Below are positions 6,315 through 13,816 of a stretch of 64,000 nucleotides of DNA, piece after piece. A model generated the notes under the pieces. That model made no database searches. It worked only from the letters and a program-made list of their open reading frames with translations, and was not told the origin of the DNA. The first letter of the stretch is position 1. Each line of letters starts with the position of its first letter. The stretch is from Gemmatimonadaceae bacterium (GTDB lineage: Bacteria > Gemmatimonadota > Gemmatimonadetes > Gemmatimonadales > Gemmatimonadaceae), in contig WYBP01000008.1 of the NCBI GenBank assembly GCA_011525845.1, forward strand, positions 1-64,000, in the 5' to 3' direction. The position numbers and the translations under genes are program-made.

Positions 6315-7474
6315 GCCGCTCCCGCGAGCCCTCGCGCCTTCTGGATCAGGGCGGGGAAGAGCTCCGCGACACGCGCGATGTCGGGCTCGGTGGTGAGGGA
6401 GCCGAGGCTCATGCGGATCGCCGCGCTGGCGAGGTCGGCCCGCACCCCCATCGCGGCGAGCACGTGCGACGGCGTGATGCTCCCGCTCTGGCAGGCGGAA
6501 CCGCTCGAACAGGCGACACCCTGCAGGTCGAGCGCCATCAGGAGCGACTCGGAGTCGGTGCCGGGGACGGAGACGTTCAGGATGTGCGGCGCGCGCTTCG
6601 CGTTGCGGCCATGCACCATCGCGTCCGGCACGCGCGCGACGAGCGCGGCTTCCAACTTGTCGCGCAGCGCCTCGAGCTCCTTCCAGTGCGCCTCACGCTC
6701 GGCCACCGCGAGCTCCATCGCCGTCGCGAGGCCGACCGCCGCCGCGACGTTCTCGGTGCCGGGACGACGCCCCCGGTCCTGCATCCCGCCGAAGAAGAGG
6801 GGCTCGAGCGGGGTGCCGCGCCTGATATAGAAGGCGCCGATCCCCTTGGGCGCGCCCAGCTTGTGGCCACTGACGGAGACGAAGTCGAAGGGCACCTTCC
6901 TCGCGTCGACCTCCACCTTGCCGAACGCCTGCACGGCGTCGGTGTGGAATACGCCCCCGGCGGCCTTGGTGAGCGCGGCGAGCTCCTCGATCGGCTGGAT
7001 CACGCCGGTCTCGTTGTTGATCCACATCACCGAACAGAGCGCGACGTCGTCGCGGAGCTGGGCCCTGGCGTCCGCGAGGTCCACGGCCCCCGAGGCCTCC
7101 ACCTTGAGCAGCCGCTCCTCGGCCCCTTCCTTCGCGGCCTGGTGCACGGACTGCAGCACGGCCTTGTGCTCGATCGGGGAGGTCACGACGGCCTTGCGCC
7201 CCTTCTCCTTCAGGATGCGCCAGCCGCCGAGCACGGCGAGGTTGTCCGCCTCGGTGCCGCCGGAGGTGAAGCAGACCTCGTCGGGGGCGGCGCCGAGGCA
7301 GGTGGCCACGCGCTCACGCGCCTCGTCGAGCGCGGCCCGGGCCTCGCGTCCCCACCGGTGCGTAGACGAGGGGTTGCCGAAGCGCGGTCCGTAGAAGGGC
7401 GCCATCGCCTCGAAGACCTCCGTGCGCACCGGGGTCGTCGCGGCATGGTCGAGATAGATGGGAGTCTGGGCCAT
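6311..7474 (-). CDS. iscS: Cysteine desulfurase (IscS/NifS family)
   Basis: 387 residues. PLP enzyme that converts cysteine to alanine and carries the sulfur as a persulfide. The N-terminal IYLDHAATTPV, the loop FGNPSSTHRWGREA, FTSGGTEADNLA and the PLP lysine in VSVSGHKLGAPKG are all present, as is the active-site cysteine in GVACSSGSACQSG near residue 330. A TATATT box sits 6 nt before the ATG, implying a leaderless transcript. The gene overlaps mnmA by 4 bp, so its likely sulfur acceptor is MnmA; a general role in Fe-S assembly is also possible. Confidence 0.95.
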   Translation of the reverse strand: MAQTPIYLDHAATTPVRTEVFEAMAPFYGPRFGNPSSTHRWGREARAALDEARERVATCLGAAPDEVCFTSGGTEADNLAVLGGWRILKEKGRKAVVTSPIEHKAVLQSVHQAAKEGAEERLLKVEASGAVDLADARAQLRDDVALCSVMWINNETGVIQPIEELAALTKAAGGVFHTDAVQAFGKVEVDARKVPFDFVSVSGHKLGAPKGIGAFYIRRGTPLEPLFFGGMQDRGRRPGTENVAAAVGLATAMELAVAEREAHWKELEALRDKLEAALVARVPDAMVHGRNAKRAPHILNVSVPGTDSESLLMALDLQGVACSSGSACQSGSITPSHVLAAMGVRADLASAAIRMSLGSLTTEPDIARVAELFPALIQKARGLAGAA

Positions 7475-7480
7475 GCAGGG

Positions 7481-7486
7481 AATATA
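7481..7486 (-). promoter_or_regulatory. -10 box for leaderless iscS-mnmA transcript
   Basis: TATATT on the minus strand, 6 nt before the iscS ATG. This is the spacing expected when the transcript begins at the start codon. No convincing -35 box is visible. Confidence 0.55.
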
Positions 7487-7523
7487 GGGGCTCAGGCCCC
7501 GCGGGTGACCCCGCGCCCGCGCC

Positions 7524-8174
7524 CTACGCCGACTGGGCTTCCGCGGGCTGCGAGGCCTTGTAGACGACCGCCGCGCCGAGCCCGCCGAGCACGGGGCCGA
7601 TCGCGTAGATCCAGGCCAACGGCGACGGGTCGTACCCGACGAGGGGCTCGAAGATGGCAGTCATCAGGCCGACGGCGGGATTGAACGCGGCGCCGGTGAT
7701 CTCGCCGAGCGCGAAGGCCCCGCCCATCACGGTCCCGCCGATGGCGATGCCGAAGTAGTCGTTCCCCGCGGTCCCCTTCGTGAACGCGACGTTCAGGATC
7801 ACCCACGCGAGCACGAAGGTCATGATCGCCTCGCCCGTCACCGCCTTCCACGCGCTGACCCCCTCCCCCGGCTCGATGTGCAGCGGGAACCCGTTGAACT
7901 TGTAGACGAAGAACGCGGCGACGAGCGCCCCGAGGGACTGCGCGACGACGTAGGGCACGACCTCGCGCGTGGGGATGGCCCCGCGGATCCAGATGGCGAT
8001 CGTGACCGCCGGGTTGTAGTGCGCCCCCGAGATGTGGCCCCCCGCGTAGACCACCGCCATCAGGGCGACGCCCACCGCGAGCGGGGAGGGAACGCCCTCC
8101 TGGACGCGCGCGAGTCCGATCGTGAGGACGAGCACGAAGGTGCCGATCGCTTCGGTGAGGAGCTTGGACGTCAT
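7524..8174 (-). CDS. Aquaporin (MIP family) with atypical second NPA loop
   Basis: 216 residues, six predicted membrane helices plus two half-helices. The first pore loop is GGHISGAHYNPAVT and the second is GEITGAAFNPAVGLM. Both NPA motifs are intact, but the residue after the second NPA, normally the selectivity-filter arginine (NPAR), is Val. That widens the filter and makes a strict water channel doubtful; glycerol or another small neutral solute, or a gas, is possible. The length is close to the bacterial family norm. The ATG start at 8174 has no obvious ribosome site. It stands alone between iscS and a kinase gene. Confidence 0.9.
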   Translation of the reverse strand: MTSKLLTEAIGTFVLVLTIGLARVQEGVPSPLAVGVALMAVVYAGGHISGAHYNPAVTIAIWIRGAIPTREVVPYVVAQSLGALVAAFFVYKFNGFPLHIEPGEGVSAWKAVTGEAIMTFVLAWVILNVAFTKGTAGNDYFGIAIGGTVMGGAFALGEITGAAFNPAVGLMTAIFEPLVGYDPSPLAWIYAIGPVLGGLGAAVVYKASQPAEAQSA

Positions 8175-8250
8175 GGCGGGAAGGGTGGGGGCGGGAAGGT
8201 CCGGGCGCGAAGGTACCCGGATTCCGCGGCGAGGGCCAGTCGCGCTAGAT

Positions 8251-8290
8251 CGTCGCCCGTCGCCGCCCGTCGTCGCCCGTCGTCGCCCGT
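8251..8290. repeat. Four tandem 10-bp repeats
   Basis: Consecutive units CGTCGCCCGT, CGCCGCCCGT, CGTCGCCCGT, CGTCGCCCGT lie in the gap between the kinase stop (8296) and the aquaporin start (8174). One unit differs by one base. Function unknown; replication slippage is the simplest origin. Confidence 0.8.
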
Positions 8291-8295
8291 CGCCG

Positions 8296-9288
8296 TCAGC
8301 TCCCGCTCCGCAGCGCGACGACGACGGCGGTGATCGCGATGACGAGGGAGAGCGCGGCGATCGCCCAGGGCACCCAGAGCGGCACCTTCCCGAGTGCGCG
8401 CGCCAGGGGGCCCCGCTTCCCCGCGCTCGCGGGGCGGAGGGCCTGCGCGATCTCCTCGCCGGTGGCAGGGCGGTCCTCGCGGCGCTTCTCGAGGCATTGC
8501 ATCACGATCCGCACCAGGGCCGGCGGCGCGTCGGGACGGCGCGGCCCGATCGGGTCGGGCGGGTCGTGCAGGTGCGCCCGCATCACGAGCTGCGGCGAGC
8601 GGCCCGCGAAGGGCGGATGCCCGGTGATCATCTCGTACGCGACGACGCCCAGCGCGTAGAGGTCCGCGCGGTGGTCGAGGTCGGGGTCCCCCGCGGCCTG
8701 CTCGGGCGCGATGTAGGTCGGCGTGCCGAGGCTGGTCCCCGGCTTGGTGATGCGGAGCGCGTGGTCGTCGTCGCCGCCATCCGTCGTCGCCTTCTGCAGC
8801 GCCTTGCCGATGCCGAAGTCGAGCACGACGGCCTGGTCGTGGAAGAACATCACGTTCTCGGGCTTGATGTCGCGGTGCGCGATCCCCTCGGCGTGCGCAT
8901 AGGCGAGCGCGTGCGCCACCTCCTCGAGGATCCGCATGATCGTCGGGATCGGCATCGGCCGCTCGCGGGCCATCCGCTCCCGGAGCGAGTCGCCCGCGAC
9001 GAGGGGCATCGTATAGTAGAGGTGCCGCCCCGCCTGTCCCGCGGCGAGCAGCGGGACGATGTGCGGATGCTGCAGGCGCGCCGCGAGCGTGATCTCCCGC
9101 TTGAAGCGCTCGGCCGAGAGCGTGGCGGCGAGCTCGGGGGAGAGGACCTTGATGACCACCTTCCGCCCGAGCGCGACCTCGGTGGCGACGAAGACGCGCG
9201 ACATCCCCCCGCGCGGGAGCTCGCTCTCGATCTGGTACGACTCCGCCAGCGCCTCCTGCAGTTCGGCCTGCAGCTGTTCGTTGCGCAT
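8296..9288 (-). CDS. Membrane-anchored Ser/Thr protein kinase (PknB-like)
   Basis: 330 residues from the ATG at 9288, chosen because GGAGG precedes it and the kinase domain begins shortly after; longer in-frame extensions upstream are Arg-rich and unlikely. Kinase features: Gly-rich loop LPRGGMSRVFVA, VAL-type lysine in KVVIKVL, catalytic loop HRDIKPEN, DFG in VVLDFGIGKAL, and the TYIAPEQAAGD activation segment end. A single C-terminal membrane helix (about 305-325) is followed by only a few residues, so there is no PASTA or other sensor domain outside the cell. The substrate is unknown and it stands alone. Confidence 0.92.
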   Translation of the reverse strand: MRNEQLQAELQEALAESYQIESELPRGGMSRVFVATEVALGRKVVIKVLSPELAATLSAERFKREITLAARLQHPHIVPLLAAGQAGRHLYYTMPLVAGDSLRERMARERPMPIPTIMRILEEVAHALAYAHAEGIAHRDIKPENVMFFHDQAVVLDFGIGKALQKATTDGGDDDHALRITKPGTSLGTPTYIAPEQAAGDPDLDHRADLYALGVVAYEMITGHPPFAGRSPQLVMRAHLHDPPDPIGPRRPDAPPALVRIVMQCLEKRREDRPATGEEIAQALRPASAGKRGPLARALGKVPLWVPWAIAALSLVIAITAVVVALRSGS

Positions 9289-9491
9289 GAGCGTCGCCTC
9301 CAAGTGGATACTTCGAATGTAGGACAGACCGGCGTCCCGTGCTGGCGATGGCCGTGCGCGGCGCGGGTTGCCGCACCGGCGACGCGGGCGGATACTTGGG
9401 CGCGGCGCAGCGCGACTTCGCGCGCCGGCGCGACGCTCCGGCGCGGCCTGCCGGTGTTCGCCATCCCCCCGTGTGCGGAGTGAGACCGATC

Positions 9492-12128
9492 GTGTCACAG
9501 TGTGCCCTTCTCGTCGCCACCGGCCTCGCCCTCCTCGGCGCAAGCGCCTGCACCCCCGCGCCGCGCGACCCCGAGCCCGGCGTGGCCCGCGCGCTCGCCG
9601 AGCAGCGCGCGCAGACGATCTCGGACCTGCACTACCAGGTCGATCTGTACGTGCCCGCGGAACGCGACTCCGCCGTCACGGGGGAGATCACGATCTCGTT
9701 CGCGCTCAGCGACGCCCGACGCCCGCTCGTGCTCGACTTCCGCGCCCCCCGCGACCACGTGCGCCGCGTGCGGCTCGACGGCGACTCGGTGGCGTACTCC
9801 CTCCCCGAGGATCACATCGTGATCCCGGCGTCGGCGCTCAACGAGGGAGTGCACACGGTCACCGTGGGATTCCGGTCGACGGACGCGGCGCTCAACCGCA
9901 ACGCGGACTTCCTCTACGCCCTCTTCGTCCCCGACCGCGCCTCCACCGCTTTTCCCGTCTTCGAGCAGCCCGACCTCAAGGCGCGCTTCCGGCTCGCGAT
10001 CTCTGTACCGGCGGGCTGGCAGGCGCTGAGCAATGGCGCCGAGACGCGCCGCGAGCGCGTGACCGTGGTCGCGAGCACCGGTGGCATGCTGGAGGAGCCC
10101 ACGAGGGAGACGATCTTCTTCGCCGAGACGGAGCCGATCAGCACCTACCTCTTCGCGTTCGCCGCGGGCCGGATGCAGGCCGAGCGTGCCGTGCGCGACG
10201 GGCGCACCTTCACGATGTACCATCGCGAGACCGACGCCGCGAAGCTCGCGCGGAACCGCGACGCGATCTTCGACCTGCACGCCACGGCGCTCCGCTGGCT
10301 CGAGGAGTACACGGGGATCCCGTACCCGTTCGGGAAGTTCGACTTCTTCGCCGTGCCCTCGTTCCAGTTCGGCGGGATGGAGCATCCGGGCGCGATCTGG
10401 TACCGCGCGGACGGGCTCTTCCTGGACCCCACCGCGACGCGCAACCAGGAGCTGGGGCGCGCGAGCCTGATCGCCCACGAGACCGCGCACATGTGGTTCG
10501 GCGACCTCGTCACGATGCGCTGGTTCAACGACGTCTGGATGAAGGAGGTCTTCGCGAACTTCATGGCGGCGAAGATCGCGGGGCCCGCGTTCCCCGACAT
10601 CAACCTCGACCTCCGCTTCTTCCAGGCGCACCACCCCACGGCGTACGGGGTGGACCGCACGGCGGGCGCGAACCCCATCCGGCAGGAGCTCGAGAACCTG
10701 CGCGAGGCGGGGTCGCTCTACGGCGCGATCATCTACCAGAAGGCGCCGATCGTGATGAAGCAGCTGGAGCAGCTCGTGGGCGAGGAGGCGATGCGCGACG
10801 GATTGCGCGAGTACCTCGCGCAGCACCGGTTCGGGAACGCCACCTGGCCCGACCTCATCGCGGTGCTCGACGCGCGCACGCCCGAGGACCTCGCGGCGTG
10901 GAGCCGCGCCTGGGTGGAGGAACCACGCCGGCCGCGCATCACGGCGCGCTGGGCGGACTCAGGCGTGGTGCTCGCGCAGCGTGACCCGCTCCCCGACCGC
11001 GCCCTGCGCTGGACGCAGCCGATCGTCCTCGCCTTCGACTCGGCGGGCACGGTCGCGAACCGGCGCGTCGCGCTCCGCGAGGCGCAGGTGTTCGTCCCGA
11101 TGCCGGGGGTGACCTCGCCCTCGTTCATCCTCCCCGGCGCCGACGGCGTGGGGTACGGACGCTTCCTCCTCGATTCCGCGAGCCGCGCCACGCTGCTCGC
11201 GCGCACCACCACGCTGCGCGACCCGGTGCAGCGCGCGGTGGCCTGGCAGACGCTCCACGAGGAGATGCTCGACGGATTCCTGCCCCCTGCGACGCTCCTC
11301 GAGTCGGGACTCGCGGCGCTCGCGGCGGAGCGCGAGGAGCTCGTGCAGTTGCAGGTGCTGGGCCTCGTGCGCGGGGTGTACTGGCGCTTCCTCTCCGACT
11401 CCGTGCGCCGCGCGCTCGCGCCCCGCGTGGAGGCCGCGCTCTGGCGCGAGCTCGACCGCGCGCCGACGCCGGGCCGGAAGGGGGCGTTCTTCTCCGCGAT
11501 CGTGGGCAGCACGCTCACCGCGGAGGGCACCGCACGACTCGAGCGGATCTGGAACAAGGCCGAGACGCCGCGCGGGCTCCCCCTGGCCGAGCAGCAGTAC
11601 ATCGGGCTCGCCGAGGCGCTCGCGATCCGCGGCGTGCCGAACGCCGAGCGGATCCTCGATGAGCAGGAGGGGCGCGTGACCAACCCCGACCGCCGGCAGC
11701 GGATGCGCTTCATGCGCGCCGCGCTCTCGGCCGACGTGCGCGTGCGCGACTCGCTCTTCGCCACCTTCCGCGAGGTGGAGAACCGGCGGCGGGAGTCCTG
11801 GGTGCTCGACGCGATGGCGGCGATGAACCATCCGCTCCGCGCCACGGCGGCGCTCCCCAACCTCACCGCGAGTCTGGACCTCGTGCTCCCCATCCAGCAG
11901 ACGGGGGACATCTTCTTCCCGCTGCGGTGGCTGAACGCGACGCTGGACGGGCACCAGTCGGCGGCCGCGGCCTCGGCGGTGGAGGCGTTCCTGGCCGCGC
12001 ACCCGGACTACCCGCCGCGCCTCAGGGGGAAGGTGCTCCAGGCCGCGGATGACCTGTACCGCTCGGCGACGATCGTGGAGGGATGGACGCCGGCGGCAGG
12101 GCGTGCCAGGCCAGCAGCACGACCGTGA
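9492..12128 (+). CDS. Lipoprotein M1-family metallo-aminopeptidase
   Basis: 878 residues from the GTG at 9492, which puts a lipoprotein signal (hydrophobic stretch ending GASAC) at the N-terminus; an upstream in-frame ATG would add an unlikely Arg-rich leader. The gluzincin core is clear: GGMEHPGAIWY (the GAMEN-like exopeptidase loop), zinc motif HETAH followed by the downstream Glu in WMKEVFANF. An N-terminal beta domain and C-terminal helical repeats complete the family layout. It probably trims peptides at the outer envelope. The 3' end overlaps the convergent heme A synthase gene by 107 bp. Confidence 0.93.
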   Translation: MSQCALLVATGLALLGASACTPAPRDPEPGVARALAEQRAQTISDLHYQVDLYVPAERDSAVTGEITISFALSDARRPLVLDFRAPRDHVRRVRLDGDSVAYSLPEDHIVIPASALNEGVHTVTVGFRSTDAALNRNADFLYALFVPDRASTAFPVFEQPDLKARFRLAISVPAGWQALSNGAETRRERVTVVASTGGMLEEPTRETIFFAETEPISTYLFAFAAGRMQAERAVRDGRTFTMYHRETDAAKLARNRDAIFDLHATALRWLEEYTGIPYPFGKFDFFAVPSFQFGGMEHPGAIWYRADGLFLDPTATRNQELGRASLIAHETAHMWFGDLVTMRWFNDVWMKEVFANFMAAKIAGPAFPDINLDLRFFQAHHPTAYGVDRTAGANPIRQELENLREAGSLYGAIIYQKAPIVMKQLEQLVGEEAMRDGLREYLAQHRFGNATWPDLIAVLDARTPEDLAAWSRAWVEEPRRPRITARWADSGVVLAQRDPLPDRALRWTQPIVLAFDSAGTVANRRVALREAQVFVPMPGVTSPSFILPGADGVGYGRFLLDSASRATLLARTTTLRDPVQRAVAWQTLHEEMLDGFLPPATLLESGLAALAAEREELVQLQVLGLVRGVYWRFLSDSVRRALAPRVEAALWRELDRAPTPGRKGAFFSAIVGSTLTAEGTARLERIWNKAETPRGLPLAEQQYIGLAEALAIRGVPNAERILDEQEGRVTNPDRRQRMRFMRAALSADVRVRDSLFATFREVENRRRESWVLDAMAAMNHPLRATAALPNLTASLDLVLPIQQTGDIFFPLRWLNATLDGHQSAAAASAVEAFLAAHPDYPPRLRGKVLQAADDLYRSATIVEGWTPAAGRARPAARP

Positions 12129-13137
12129 GGAGGAGGACCGCACCTCCCTGGTGCGCGACGCCCAGGGAGATCGGGACCGCGAGGAGCAGGGTGGTGACGC
12201 CGAGCGCGAACTGCAGGAGCACGACCCCGAGCATCGCGTGGACGCGCACGCGGAACCGGGCGTCGGTGGTGGTGCGATGCCGCCACCAGGTGGCGAGCAC
12301 GGCGAGCAGGGTGACGGTGGCGAGGAGGCGATGGTCGAACTGCACCGCGCCATGGTTCTCGAAGAGGTTCCGCCACCAGGGGTCCATGCTCGCGTAGCCG
12401 GGCGGGACGAGCCCGTCGCCCATGAACGGGAACGAGTTGTAGACCTTGCCGGCGCGCAGGCCGGCGACGAGCGCGCCGCTGAACGCCGTGAGGAGCACGA
12501 GGCCGGTGAGCGCGCCGAAGGTCCGCCCCCGGCCGCGCTCCGGGGGTGCCTCGCCCGCAGGCAGGTCCGCCGCGCGCAGGAGGTCGGCCGCGGTCCAGAC
12601 CGTGAGCGCGAAGAGGATGAGCGCCATCGAGAGGTGCGCGGCGAGCCGGTACTGGCTCACCTCCGTGCGCACGCTGAGGCCGCTCGCCACCATCCACCAT
12701 CCCATCGCGCCCTGTGCCGCGAGGAGCGCGAGCAGGGTGGCGAGCGTCGGGGCGAGCGCGCGCGGGATGCGCCGGCGGAGCGCGAACCAGATCAGCGGAA
12801 GGAGGAAGGCGGCGCCCACGAGACGGGCGATGATGCGGTGCACGAACTCCCAGAGGTAGATGCGCTTGAAGCCGGCGAGGTCCATGTCCGGGTTCATCTG
12901 CGCGTACTGCGGGATCCGGCGGTACTTCGCGAACTCCTCCTCCCACTGCGCCTCGGAGAGCGGCGGCACCACGCCGGTGACCGGCTTCCACTCCGTGATC
13001 GAGAGGCCGCTCTCCGTGAGGCGCGTGGCGCCGCCCACGACGACCGTGAGGAAGACGAGGAAGGCCCAGGCCGCGAGCCAGCGGCCGAGCGCGCGGGCGT
13101 CCCCGCGGTCGATCGAGCGGAGAAGGTCGCGGGTCAC
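12022..13137 (-). CDS. ctaA: Heme A synthase (CtaA/COX15)
   Basis: 371 residues, eight predicted helices. It converts heme O to heme A for heme-copper oxidases. Family signs: GGATRLTESGLSITEWKPV, the helix-II histidine region EFVHRIIARLVG, AQGAMGWWMVASGL, RLAAHLSMAL, and GAVQFDHRLLAT. Its presence beside the oxidase genes suggests the oxidase uses heme A. The start is a GTG at 13137. The Pro-rich C-terminal tail (about the last 25 residues) is encoded within the overlap with the convergent peptidase gene and may be dispensable. Confidence 0.95.
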   Translation of the reverse strand: MTRDLLRSIDRGDARALGRWLAAWAFLVFLTVVVGGATRLTESGLSITEWKPVTGVVPPLSEAQWEEEFAKYRRIPQYAQMNPDMDLAGFKRIYLWEFVHRIIARLVGAAFLLPLIWFALRRRIPRALAPTLATLLALLAAQGAMGWWMVASGLSVRTEVSQYRLAAHLSMALILFALTVWTAADLLRAADLPAGEAPPERGRGRTFGALTGLVLLTAFSGALVAGLRAGKVYNSFPFMGDGLVPPGYASMDPWWRNLFENHGAVQFDHRLLATVTLLAVLATWWRHRTTTDARFRVRVHAMLGVVLLQFALGVTTLLLAVPISLGVAHQGGAVLLLTVVLLAWHALPPASIPPRSSPSGTGHPRPGAPSP

Positions 13138-13158
13138 GAGGTGCGGCCTCGGGCGTGC

Positions 13159-13206
13159 GTCATGGCGTGAGTCAGGGCGTGTGTCAGGGCGTGTGTCAGG
13201 GCGTGG
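13159..13206. repeat. Four tandem 12-bp repeats
   Basis: Units GTCATGGCGTGA, GTCAGGGCGTGT, GTCAGGGCGTGT, GTCAGGGCGTGG run from the end of the exported-protein gene into the spacer before ctaA. One unit contains the stop codon of that gene (13196-13198). Because 12 is a multiple of three, extra copies would keep frame. Confidence 0.8.
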
Positions 13207-13816
13207 GTCGCACCGCGCGCAGGGTGCGCGTGGCGCCGTCGTAGGTCACGAGCACCACTTCGCGCGCGCCGAGCGTGACCGACTCGCGCAGTTCGAGGAG
13301 CGGCGGGACCTCGCCGTCGTGGCGGCGCGTGCGCGCGGAGTCCGCCGGCGGCTGCTCCGCCGTGACGGCCGCGACGGCCGTGGCGGCCGTGTCGAGGCGG
13401 GCGAGGCGGACCTCGATCGTGGAGCGCCCTGCCGGGATCGCGGTCTCGTGGAAGACGTAGAGCTGCCGGTCGCTGCGCATCCCGCCCCCGCGCAACCGTT
13501 CGCGCGAGAGCACCTCGCCGTCGCGGCGCACCTCCAGCTCGTACTGCGCCGTGGTCCCCTCGCAGGAGACGGGTTGCCGCATGTGCGCGGGGAGCGCCTC
13601 CAACTCGGCGGGCGTGAGCGTGCGGCAGACCTCGATGCGCTCCGGGCGCGCAGCGAAGGCCACGCGCAGCACGGCCCCGGTGCCGTCCTCGAGGGTGAGG
13701 GGCACGTGCGAGCCGTGGGCGATCCCGACCGCCGCCGCGAGCGCGAGGGCGGCGCCGGCGATGCGCGAGCGCAGGCCGGGGGAGGTGCGGGGCGGGGTCG
13801 GAGGGGGCGCGGTCAC
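13196..13816 (-). CDS. Exported/anchored protein of the respiratory locus, unknown function
   Basis: 206 residues from a GTG at 13816 that overlaps the stop of the cytochrome b fusion gene (GTGA). A Pro-rich N-terminus is followed by one hydrophobic segment (about 20-37) and then a mainly beta, soluble domain with two cysteines (VCRTLTP and VSCEGT). The domain probably faces the periplasm. Coupling to the cytochrome b gene and the position before ctaA suggest an accessory role in the same respiratory complex. I recognise no family. The 3' end lies in 12-bp tandem repeats. Confidence 0.75.
   Translation of the reverse strand: MTAPPPTPPRTSPGLRSRIAGAALALAAAVGIAHGSHVPLTLEDGTGAVLRVAFAARPERIEVCRTLTPAELEALPAHMRQPVSCEGTTAQYELEVRRDGEVLSRERLRGGGMRSDRQLYVFHETAIPAGRSTIEVRLARLDTAATAVAAVTAEQPPADSARTRRHDGEVPPLLELRESVTLGAREVVLVTYDGATRTLRAVRPTP

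Noticed and set aside
8251-8290. CRISPR array
   Set aside because: 10-bp units without spacers; simple tandem repeat.
9288-9543. N-terminal extension of the Ser/Thr kinase
   Set aside because: The added 85 residues are Arg-rich and non-domain; GGAGG precedes the ATG at 9288.
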